Positions 1 to 5,842 of a stretch of 6,480 nt of DNA are shown one piece after another (positions within the stretch are counted from its first letter, which is position 1; every line of letters starts with the position of its first letter). Source of the stretch: Acidobacteriota bacterium. GTDB lineage: Bacteria > Acidobacteriota > Aminicenantia > Aminicenantales > Saccharicenantaceae. Both the position numbers and the translations under genes were made by a program. Below the pieces are notes generated by a model that was not told where the DNA came from, did not search any database, and saw only the letters and a program-made list of their open reading frames with translations. The stretch covers positions 1-6,480 of the forward strand of contig DMVN01000051.1 of assembly GCA_003476685.1 (NCBI GenBank), read 5' to 3'.

Positions 1-1
1 G

Positions 2-1693
2 GTGAAGGTCAGGGAGCCAGCGGCCAGATTCCCTGGCGACCGGCAGTGGGTGGAAAAAACCATCAGAAAAATGAGCCTGGAGGAGAAAATCGGGCAGCTG
101 GTAGTAACCCGTTACACCGGCGAATTTTTTAATTACGACAGTCCCTACCTCAAAAACCTGGAAGAGCTGGTAAAAAAATATCACCTGGGCGGGCTGATTC
201 TGTTCGGCGGGGAAGCACTGGAAACAGCCTATTTCAACAACCATTTCCAGAAGCTGGCCCGGGTACCATTGCTGATTGCTTCCGACCTGGAGCGGGGTAC
301 CGGAAACCAGGTGACCGGAGCCACGCTTTTTCCGCCGCTCATGGCCCTGGGGGCGGCCGATTCAGAGGAACTGGCTTATGAGATGGGTCGGGTTACGGCC
401 CTTGAGGGCCGGGCCCTTGGCATCCATATGACTTATGCCCCGGTGGTTGATGTCAACATCAATCCCGACAATCCTATCATCAACACCCGCTCGGTGGGGG
501 AAGACCCGGAGCAGGTAGCCAGGATAACCAGGGCTTTCATCAAGGGCTGTCAGTCCCACGGGATGATGGCCACGGCCAAACATTTTCCTGGCCACGGCGA
601 TACCGACCAGGATTCACACAGCCTGCTACCGGTCATCAAAGCCAATGAAGAACGGCTCAGGCGGGTGGAACTTTACCCCTTCCAGGCAGCAATTGAGGCC
701 GGGGTCGACTCCATCATGACGGCCCATCTTTATCTACCGGCACTGGAGCCGGAAGAAGGCCTGCCGGCCACTCTCTCGCCCCGAATCCTGACCGGTTTGC
801 TCAGGCAACAGCTGGGGTTCAAGGGTCTCATTGTCACCGACGCCCTGGAGATGCGAGGAATTACCGGCTATTTTGGCGACGAGGAAGCTGCTCTCCGGGC
901 TTTACAGGCTGGGGCTGACCTGTTGCTCCTGCCACCGGACCCGGTCCGGGTCATAGAACGCCTGACCCGGGCGGTAAGAAGCGGGGAGTTGCCGCTCAGC
1001 CGGGTGGAGGAATCCTTGCGCCGGGTGCTGCTGGCCAAGACCAGGCTGGGACTGCACCGCAACCGCTACGTCAGCCTGGAGCGCCTGCCTTTGATCCTGG
1101 GACGGCAGGAATTCCGGGACCTGGCCAGGAAGGCTTTTGCTTCAGCCATCACCCTGGTCAAGAACGATAATAACCTGCTGCCCCTGGGGGAGAACAAGAA
1201 GGTGGTGCTTCTTTCCCTGAGCAGCGACCCGGGCGATTATTTTGCCGGTCGCCGACTGGCGGCTGAAATATCAGGCCGGTTGCCCGGCCCCCGGGTTTTT
1301 TACGCTGACGGCGATACAGGAAAGGAAAAACTGGAAGAAGCTTTTTCCGCCGCTGCCGGAGCTGACCTGGTGGTGGCCGCTCTTTTCTCCAGCCTGAGGT
1401 CAGGCAAAGGCACCGTTGACCTGGAACCGGCTCACATCGATTTCATAAAAAGGTTAAAGGCAGCTGGCCTTCCGGTGGTGGCCCTTTCTTTCGGCAGTCC
1501 TTATTTCCTGCGGCATTTTCCGGAAATTGACGGGTATGTCTGTCTTTACCGCAACACCCCCGAGACCCAGGAACTGGCGGCCAGGGCTTTGTGCGGAGAA
1601 ATCCAGGTTTCCGGCCATCTGCCAGTTTCGCTGCCGGGGCTTTTCCCCCGTGGTCACGGTTTAATCCTGGAAAAAATCAAGGAGGAAAAATGA
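2..1693 (+). CDS. Family 3 glycoside hydrolase, NagZ-type beta-N-acetylhexosaminidase-like (5' end probably outside the window)
   Basis: Family 3 glycosidase that, by its motifs, should remove terminal beta-linked N-acetylhexosamine (or a related sugar) by a retaining mechanism. Numbering from the GTG at base 2, residues about 15-350 form the TIM-barrel. The NagZ signature KHFPGHGDTDQDSH spans residues 193-206, with D204 and H206 as the expected Asp-His acid/base dyad. The expected nucleophile is D280 in VTDALEM. Residues about 370-560 match the GH3 C-terminal domain: it begins near ITLVKNDNNLLPL and ends with a typical GHLPVSLPG...GHGL segment. Single-domain enterobacterial NagZ lacks this second domain, whereas the two-domain form is known from Gram-positive and other bacteria. 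The GTG is the first usable start, but only one base precedes it and no ribosome binding site can be seen. The true start, and any signal peptide, may therefore lie upstream, and cellular location cannot be judged. The stop overlaps the next gene's start, giving an operon. The family call is secure; substrate specificity (muropeptide, chitobiose or another glycoside) is not. Confidence 0.93.
   Translation: MKVREPAARFPGDRQWVEKTIRKMSLEEKIGQLVVTRYTGEFFNYDSPYLKNLEELVKKYHLGGLILFGGEALETAYFNNHFQKLARVPLLIASDLERGTGNQVTGATLFPPLMALGAADSEELAYEMGRVTALEGRALGIHMTYAPVVDVNINPDNPIINTRSVGEDPEQVARITRAFIKGCQSHGMMATAKHFPGHGDTDQDSHSLLPVIKANEERLRRVELYPFQAAIEAGVDSIMTAHLYLPALEPEEGLPATLSPRILTGLLRQQLGFKGLIVTDALEMRGITGYFGDEEAALRALQAGADLLLLPPDPVRVIERLTRAVRSGELPLSRVEESLRRVLLAKTRLGLHRNRYVSLERLPLILGRQEFRDLARKAFASAITLVKNDNNLLPLGENKKVVLLSLSSDPGDYFAGRRLAAEISGRLPGPRVFYADGDTGKEKLEEAFSAAAGADLVVAALFSSLRSGKGTVDLEPAHIDFIKRLKAAGLPVVALSFGSPYFLRHFPEIDGYVCLYRNTPETQELAARALCGEIQVSGHLPVSLPGLFPRGHGLILEKIKEEK
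1679..1685 (+). promoter_or_regulatory. Strong ribosome binding site that fixes the aldo/keto reductase start
   Basis: AAGGAGG lies inside the last codons of the GH3 gene, four bases before the ATG at 1690. It decides the reductase start. The same frame is open back to an ATG at 1591, but the extra 33 residues (rich in Arg, Pro, Phe) do not belong to the aldo/keto reductase fold and are GH3 coding sequence read in another frame. Confidence 0.9.
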
Positions 1694-2685
1694 AATACAA
1701 GAATCTGGGTCAGACCGGAGTCAAAATCTCGGAATTGTGCTTCGGGACCATGTCCTTCGGAGCTGAGGCTGATGAGAAAACTTCGGCCGAAATGTTTGCT
1801 TACTGCCGGGAAAAAGGCATTAATATCTTCGATTGTGCCGACCTTTACGCCAAAGGCCGGTCGGAAGAGATCCTCGGACGTCTGGTCAAAGACTGCCGGG
1901 AAGAAGTACTGATTACCAGCAAGGTTTATTTTCCCACCGGCCCGGACATCAACGCCATGGGGGCCAACCGGCGCCACATCAGGTATGCGGTGGAAGCCAG
2001 CTTGCGGCGGCTGGGAACCGACCGGATTGACATCTACTTTGTTCATCGCTTTGACGACATTACACCGCTCGAAGAAACCTTGAGGGCCCTGGATGACCTG
2101 GTCCACCAGGGAAAGATTCTGTACCTTGGCCTGAGCAATTTCAGTGCCTGGCAGGTGGAGAAAGCCATCGGCCTGGCCGCCCTCCACGGCTGGGCCCCGG
2201 TAGCCTGCATTCAGCCCATGTACAACCTGGTCAAGAGGCAGGCCGAGGTGGAAATCCTGCCCCTGGCTGAAGCGGAAAAACTTGGAGTGCTGGCTTACAG
2301 CCCGCTGGCCGCCGGCTTGCTTTCGGGCAAGTACGGGAAGGATAGGCGTCCTCCCACCGGCCGACTACTCGAACATAAAATTTACCAGGTTCGTTACGGC
2401 GATAACTGGATTTATGAAGTAGCTGAGCGCTTCACCGAATTTGCCCGAAACCGTGGTTTCAACCCGGTCAGCCTGGCCATCGCCTGGGTGGGCAGCCATC
2501 CGGCGGTGACCGCTCCGATTATCGGGGCCAGGAATGTCGAGCAGCTCAAAGAGGCCCTGGCCGCGACCGAAATTGAAATGACCGAAGAACTAAGGCTGGA
2601 AATTTCCCGTCTGTCACCAGAACCGCCGCCGGCCACTGACCGCTCCGAAGAAAAAACCGAGACTCATTTCCCGATCAGAAAATAA
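1690..2685 (+). CDS. NADPH-dependent aldo/keto reductase
   Basis: A 331-residue TIM-barrel oxidoreductase, normal length for the family, expected to interconvert a carbonyl and an alcohol with NAD(P)H in the cytoplasm. The protein begins MKYKNLGQTGVKISELCFGT, the classical family N-terminus. The catalytic tetrad is visible: D48 and Y53 in IFDCADLY, K78 in LITSK, and H119 in YFVHR. GLSN (147-150) and IQPMYNL (174-180) are standard core motifs, and IIGARNVEQLKEAL (277-290) is the usual cofactor-phosphate-binding stretch. The last 20 or so residues are polar and Pro/Glu rich and probably disordered. The ATG at 1690 overlaps the GH3 stop (ATGA) and has a strong Shine-Dalgarno, so translation is probably coupled to GH3. 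Co-expression with a glycosidase suggests a sugar or sugar-derived aldehyde as substrate, but that is inference. Substrates in this superfamily cannot be read from sequence alone. No signal peptide is present. Confidence 0.95.
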   Translation: MKYKNLGQTGVKISELCFGTMSFGAEADEKTSAEMFAYCREKGINIFDCADLYAKGRSEEILGRLVKDCREEVLITSKVYFPTGPDINAMGANRRHIRYAVEASLRRLGTDRIDIYFVHRFDDITPLEETLRALDDLVHQGKILYLGLSNFSAWQVEKAIGLAALHGWAPVACIQPMYNLVKRQAEVEILPLAEAEKLGVLAYSPLAAGLLSGKYGKDRRPPTGRLLEHKIYQVRYGDNWIYEVAERFTEFARNRGFNPVSLAIAWVGSHPAVTAPIIGARNVEQLKEALAATEIEMTEELRLEISRLSPEPPPATDRSEEKTETHFPIRK

Positions 2686-2713
2686 GCCCGGTAGACTGTC
2701 AGAGAAAAGAGCT

Positions 2714-2743
2714 GGCGACTATTAGAGGTTGCAATCTCTCGCC
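2714..2743. other. Imperfect inverted repeat / possible stem-loop after the aldo/keto reductase
   Basis: GGCGA (2714-2718) pairs with TCGCC (2739-2743), and GAG (2725-2727) pairs with CTC (2736-2738). The 3' arm is continuous and the 5' arm carries a six-base bulge. Its core, 2724-2739, is a near-palindrome centred on TTGCAA. It starts 28 bases after the reductase stop and could end or stabilise the GH3-reductase transcript. No T-tract follows, so it is not a canonical intrinsic terminator. Confidence 0.35.
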
Positions 2744-2748
2744 CCGTT

Positions 2749-2767
2749 TAATAGCATAGTGCTGTTA
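2749..2767. other. Eight-base-pair hairpin in the 2686-2912 spacer
   Basis: TAATAGCA (2749-2756) and TGCTGTTA (2760-2767) pair over eight positions, one of them T-G, around a TAG loop. There is no following T-tract. It could be part of a structured 3' end of the upstream transcript, a leader of the lipoprotein mRNA, or an operator. The sequence does not discriminate between these. Confidence 0.4.
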
Positions 2768-2803
2768 GGTCAAGAAACTCCAGGTCCTGGAGCTACAGGC
2801 TGT
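2756..2803. repeat. Possible intergenic repeat, copy 1 (diverged)
   Basis: Contains ATAGTG (2756-2761), TTAGGTC (2765-2771), CTCCAGGTC (2778-2786) and GCTACAGGCTGT (2792-2803). The same motifs appear in the same order in the spacer at 5772-5839, with identical six-base spacing between TTAGGTC and CTCC. Individually the matches are short, so common origin is only suggested. Confidence 0.3.
2778..2792. promoter_or_regulatory. Perfect 15-bp palindrome, possible operator
   Basis: CTCCAGG-T-CCTGGAG is a perfect inverted repeat with a single central base. The one-base loop makes a DNA-level dimer binding site more plausible than an RNA hairpin. It lies 120 bases upstream of the lipoprotein start. 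No adjacent regulator gene is present to support a specific repressor, so the operator reading is inference. Confidence 0.3.
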
Positions 2804-2834
2804 CGGTTGAAAGGAAAAAGCGAATAAATAATAG

Positions 2835-2888
2835 GTTAGATAAGAATAGAGTTAGATAAGAATAGAAAGAGAGTCAGATAAGAAAAGA
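2835..2888 (+). repeat. 16-bp direct repeat: two perfect tandem copies plus one degenerate copy
   Basis: GTTAGATAAGAATAGA occurs at 2835-2850 and again, directly abutting, at 2851-2866. A third copy at 2873-2888 differs at two positions (GTCAGATAAGAAAAGA) after a six-base gap. The block is almost pure purine on the plus strand and ends 24 bases before the lipoprotein ATG, so it would lie in the 5' untranslated region or promoter-proximal DNA. It may be a repeated protein-binding site, a translation-enhancing A/G-rich leader, or a replication-slippage product. Confidence 0.8.
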
Positions 2889-2899
2889 ATAATCAATTC

Positions 2900-2904
2900 A
2901 AGGA
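2900..2904 (+). promoter_or_regulatory. Ribosome binding site of the lipoprotein gene
   Basis: AAGGA lies eight bases before the ATG at 2913. Together with the well-formed lipoprotein signal peptide that starts at that ATG, it fixes the start codon. Confidence 0.75.
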
Positions 2905-2912
2905 CAAGCCAG

Positions 2913-5606
2913 ATGAAAAAAACGCTCAGTTCTTTTTTAATTCTCTTTTGTTTCATCCTTGTAATGCTAATTACCGGTTGCCGGGAGGAAAAAGTTCCCG
3001 GGGCGGGCCCGGAGAAAGTAGGGGTGGATTTTTCCGGCCGGATGGTGGTCCCGGTTAACCAAGTAGTAGAACCCTACGGTCAGCAGGTCCAGTTACCGGG
3101 CCTGCGGCCACAGGGGCTGGCCCTTTCCCCCGACGGAAAGCTGGTGGCCGTTTCTGGCAAAAGCAGTGAGCTGATTATCATCGACCCAATCGACCTAAGG
3201 ATCTTGCAGAAAGTGCCGTTGCCGTCCGAAAGCCAGAATGAACCATTTCCTGAGACTGCTTCCGGCAACATTCTGGAACCGGATACCAAAGGCCAGCTCA
3301 GCTATAATGGTCTGGTTTTTTCTCCCGACGGAAAACACCTTTACCTGAGCAACGTCAACGGCAGCCTTAAAGTCTTTTCTGTTTATTCAGATGGTCAGGT
3401 CAGACCTTCACATACTATCCTGCTGCCGCCAGCCAATGCCCCCAGACGGGAGGAAGAGATCCCGGCCGGGTTGGCTTTCAGCCGGGACGGTAAGAAACTC
3501 TATGTCTGCGGCAACCTGTCCAACCAGCTCCTGGAAATTGATATCGCCAGCGGCCGCGTTTTGAGAGTCTTTCCGGTGGGAGTGGCTCCTTTTGAGGTGG
3601 TGTTAAAAGAAAATAAAGCCTATGTCAGCAACTGGGGCGGACGTCGGCCCGGCCCTGAAGACCTGACCGGCCCGGCCGGCCGGGGAACGGTGGTCAGGGT
3701 TGACCCGAAAAAATTCATTGCCAGCGAGGGTTCGGTTTCGGTTATCAACCTGGATTCAGGCCAGGTGCTTAAAGACATCCTGGTCCATCTGCATTCTTCC
3801 GCCCTGGCTCTGTCGCCCGACGGCCGTTATCTGGTCTGCGCCAATGCCGCTTCCGATAACCTGAGTGTAATCGATACGGTTAAGGATGAAGTGGTAGAAA
3901 CCATCTGGGTCAAACGCAGCCCGGCCGACCTGTTCGGGGCTTCACCCAACGCCCTGTGTTTTCTGCCAGACGGAAAGAAGTTGCTGGTAGCCAACGGCAC
4001 CCAGAATGCCGTGGCCGTGGTCGATTTCAAGCCAAAGAACAGAAAATCCCGCCTGCTCGGCCTGATCCCTGTCGGGTGGTTTCCGGGAGTCCTGGCCTGG
4101 GACGGTCGCAGTCAGAAACTCTGGGTGGCCAATATCAAGGGCCTGGCTGACCGACCCCGGACTGATGACTCCACCGGGATGACCGGCTTTAATACTCATC
4201 AATATTACGGCTCGCTTTCGGTCTTCAGCCTGCCCGGGAAAAAGGAGCTGGCCAGATTGACGGAAAAAGTCCTGGCTAATTTTCACCGGGAAAGAATTGA
4301 GCAAGCCCTCAAAAAGCCGAGAACAAACGTCAGGCCCAGACCTGTGCCCGAGAGAATTGGCGAGCCTTCTCTGATTAAACATGTAGTTTATATCATCAAG
4401 GAAAACCGCACCTACGACCAGATTCTGGGTGATGTGCCCGAGGGTAACGGCAACCCGTCCCTGTGCTTATTTGGCGAAGAGGTAACTCCGAACCAGCATC
4501 GCCTGGTGCGGGAATTTGTGCTGCTGGATAATATTTACTGCAGCGGTATCCTTAGCGCCGACGGCCACCAGTGGTCAACCACGGCTTTTGGCACCGATTA
4601 TTTGGAGAAATCCTTTGCCGGCTGGCCCCGGAGTTATCCTGACGGCATGGGTCCGGACGAGGCCGATGCTCTGGCCTATGCTCCCAGCGGTTTTATCTGG
4701 GATAACTGTCTGAAACACGGAGTCAGCCTCTGGAATTTCGGAGAATTTGCCATGCCCGATTGCGGCTGGGCTGACCCTGAGAGGACGGGCGAGCCAGGCT
4801 GGCTTGATTTCTGGAACGAGTATCTTTACGGAAAGGGTGAGGTTAGAATCGGCAGCCAGCCAGCGATTCCTTCCATCGCCAGCTTCACTTCGACTGACTA
4901 CGTCGGCTGGAACATGAATGTCCCCGATGTCTGGCGGGCCCGGTTCATAAAAAATAAAATCAAAGAATGGGAAGAGAAGGGCGAAATGCCCCAGCTGGTT
5001 CTGATCTGCCTGCCCGTAGACCATACCAGCGGGACCAAAGCCGGGATGCCCACGCCCCGGGCGGCGGTGGCCGATAACGACCTGGCCCTGGGCCAGATTG
5101 TGGAGGCCTTCAGCCACAGCAGTTTCTGGAAAGAGATGGTTATCCTGGCCATTGAAGATGACCCCCAGAATGGGTTTGACCACGTCAGCGGCTACCGGAC
5201 GACAGCCTACCTGGCCGGGCCTTATGTTAAAAGGGGCGCAGTCATTAGCACCCATTACAACACCACCAGTGTTCTCCGGACGATTGAACAGATTCTGGGC
5301 CTGCCACCGATGAACCAGTTCGATGCCTCGGCTACCCCAATGTTTGATTGCTTCACCGATGAACCAGATTTCCGTCCCTACACTGCTCTTCCCAACCGCA
5401 TTCCGCTGGATGAATTGAACCCCGAACCCAAGAAGATCGCCGATAAACTCTTGAGGAAAAATGCTCTGGTTTCGGCCAGGTTGAATTTCCGCCAGGTTGA
5501 TGCCTGTCCGGAGACCGTGCTCAACCGCATCATCTGGCATGCGGTCCGCGGTTCAGGGGAACCTTATCCGGACTGGGCCGTGACTGTGGTCCAGGATGAT
5601 GATTGA
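2913..5606 (+). CDS. Exported lipoprotein: YncE-type beta-propeller fused to an alkaline-phosphatase-superfamily phosphoesterase
   Basis: An 897-residue two-domain protein of the kind annotated as bifunctional YncE family protein/alkaline phosphatase family protein. Residues 1-22 are a lipoprotein signal peptide: MKK, a hydrophobic core, and the lipobox ITGC with lipidated C23. Residues about 55-445 form a YVTN/YncE-like beta-propeller, seen in recurring blade motifs such as LALSPDGKLVAV (69-80), LVFSPDGKHLYLSN (134-147), LAFSRDGKKLYVCG (187-200), LALSPDGRYLVCAN (298-311) and LCFLPDGKKLLVAN (348-361). Residues about 488-820 form the phosphoesterase domain, opening with HVVYIIKENRTYDQILGD (490-507), where E497 and N498 are likely metal ligands. 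Other candidate active-site residues are H552 (SADGHQWS), D703/H704 (PVDHTSG), E748-D750 and H757 (IEDDPQNGFDHV), and H781. The nucleophile was not assigned. It should be membrane-anchored outside the cytoplasm and hydrolyse a phosphate or sulfate ester, with the propeller as a binding or scaffold module. The substrate is unknown. It stands alone, with its own spacer upstream and a terminator downstream. Confidence 0.94.
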   Translation: MKKTLSSFLILFCFILVMLITGCREEKVPGAGPEKVGVDFSGRMVVPVNQVVEPYGQQVQLPGLRPQGLALSPDGKLVAVSGKSSELIIIDPIDLRILQKVPLPSESQNEPFPETASGNILEPDTKGQLSYNGLVFSPDGKHLYLSNVNGSLKVFSVYSDGQVRPSHTILLPPANAPRREEEIPAGLAFSRDGKKLYVCGNLSNQLLEIDIASGRVLRVFPVGVAPFEVVLKENKAYVSNWGGRRPGPEDLTGPAGRGTVVRVDPKKFIASEGSVSVINLDSGQVLKDILVHLHSSALALSPDGRYLVCANAASDNLSVIDTVKDEVVETIWVKRSPADLFGASPNALCFLPDGKKLLVANGTQNAVAVVDFKPKNRKSRLLGLIPVGWFPGVLAWDGRSQKLWVANIKGLADRPRTDDSTGMTGFNTHQYYGSLSVFSLPGKKELARLTEKVLANFHRERIEQALKKPRTNVRPRPVPERIGEPSLIKHVVYIIKENRTYDQILGDVPEGNGNPSLCLFGEEVTPNQHRLVREFVLLDNIYCSGILSADGHQWSTTAFGTDYLEKSFAGWPRSYPDGMGPDEADALAYAPSGFIWDNCLKHGVSLWNFGEFAMPDCGWADPERTGEPGWLDFWNEYLYGKGEVRIGSQPAIPSIASFTSTDYVGWNMNVPDVWRARFIKNKIKEWEEKGEMPQLVLICLPVDHTSGTKAGMPTPRAAVADNDLALGQIVEAFSHSSFWKEMVILAIEDDPQNGFDHVSGYRTTAYLAGPYVKRGAVISTHYNTTSVLRTIEQILGLPPMNQFDASATPMFDCFTDEPDFRPYTALPNRIPLDELNPEPKKIADKLLRKNALVSARLNFRQVDACPETVLNRIIWHAVRGSGEPYPDWAVTVVQDDD

Positions 5607-5656
5607 ACCCTGAATTGACGATCAGTCGTGGTAAAAAAGAATAGAAATATTAAACT

Positions 5657-5694
5657 GCTGGCTTAAAGCCGGGAATCTGAGCCGGCCATTTTTT
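5657..5694 (+). terminator. Rho-independent terminator of the lipoprotein gene
   Basis: GCTGGCT (5657-5663) pairs with AGCCGGC (5680-5686), seven pairs including one T-G. Two bases later comes a run of six T (5689-5694). A tighter alternative stem uses GCCGG (5668-5672) with CCGGC (5682-5686), leading to the same T-run. It begins 51 bases after the lipoprotein stop. The run of six A at 5633-5638 is about 18 bases from the outer stem on the other side, too far for an efficient minus-strand terminator. Confidence 0.8.
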
Positions 5695-5699
5695 ATCCA

Positions 5700-5717
5700 C
5701 CAGAATAACCAGAATAA
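5700..5717. repeat. Tandem 9-bp direct repeat
   Basis: CCAGAATAA is repeated exactly at 5700-5708 and 5709-5717, just past the terminator T-run. It is short and AT-rich and may be slippage or a paired binding site; no function is assigned. Confidence 0.6.
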
Positions 5718-5723
5718 TAGGGG

Positions 5724-5822
5724 CCAGGAGTTAATAGAAGCCATTGCCCTCTCAGGTCAGGCGCCAAAACTATAGTGTTCTCTGCCTGAGAGCTTCTGGC
5801 CTTTAGGTCTAATGTCTCCTGG
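5724..5822. other. Nested inverted repeats, possible branched RNA structure between convergent genes
   Basis: Three perfect stems nest inside one another: CCAGGAG/CTCCTGG (5724-5730 with 5816-5822), AGAAG/CTTCT (5736-5740 with 5793-5797) and CTCTCAGG/CCTGAGAG (5749-5756 with 5785-5792). A side hairpin GGCC-TTTA-GGTC (5798-5809, one wobble pair) fits between the outer two 3' arms. Alternatively GGCCAG (5722-5727) pairs with CTGGCC (5796-5801). It can be drawn on either strand and lies just after the minus-strand gene's stop, so it may be a 3' untranslated structure of that mRNA, a small RNA or a decayed palindromic repeat. No T-run follows on the minus strand. Confidence 0.45.
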
Positions 5823-5839
5823 TCTCCGCTTCAAGCCGT
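5772..5839. repeat. Possible intergenic repeat, copy 2 (diverged, with extra bases)
   Basis: Contains ATAGTG (5772-5777), TTAGGTC (5803-5809), CTCCTGGTC (5816-5824) and GCTTCAAGCCGT (5828-5839), collinear with 2756-2803. Relative to that copy there are about 22 extra bases between the first two motifs, and these hold the 3' arms of two of the nested stems. Confidence 0.3.
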
Positions 5840-5842
5840 TTT

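Noticed and set aside
1591..1689. In-frame ATG giving a 33-residue N-terminal extension of the aldo/keto reductase
   Set aside because: The extension lies wholly within GH3 coding sequence, has low-complexity Arg/Pro/Phe composition, and the ATG at 1690 has the strong ribosome binding site and the family N-terminus.
1654..2187. Minus-strand open frame opposite the aldo/keto reductase
   Set aside because: It is antisense to a clearly conserved enzyme, with no recognisable domain.
2807..2834. Sigma-70-type promoter: TTGAAA (2807-2812) with AATAAT (2827-2832)
   Set aside because: The spacer is only 14 bases. The alternative at normal spacing (TAATAG at 2829-2834) matches the -10 consensus poorly, so I do not claim a promoter.
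2835..2888. CRISPR array
   Set aside because: Repeat units are only 16 bp, two are directly abutting without a spacer, and no cas gene is present.
3942..4382. Minus-strand open frame opposite the propeller domain
   Set aside because: It is antisense to clear YncE-type blade repeats, with no independent support.
4575..5540. Long minus-strand open frame opposite the phosphoesterase domain
   Set aside because: The plus strand here encodes recognisable conserved motifs. The antisense translation shows no family features and arises from GC-rich codon bias.
5633..5663. Bidirectional terminator serving the minus-strand gene
   Set aside because: On the minus strand the T-run lies about 18 bases beyond the hairpin, and the gene stop is about 150 bases upstream.
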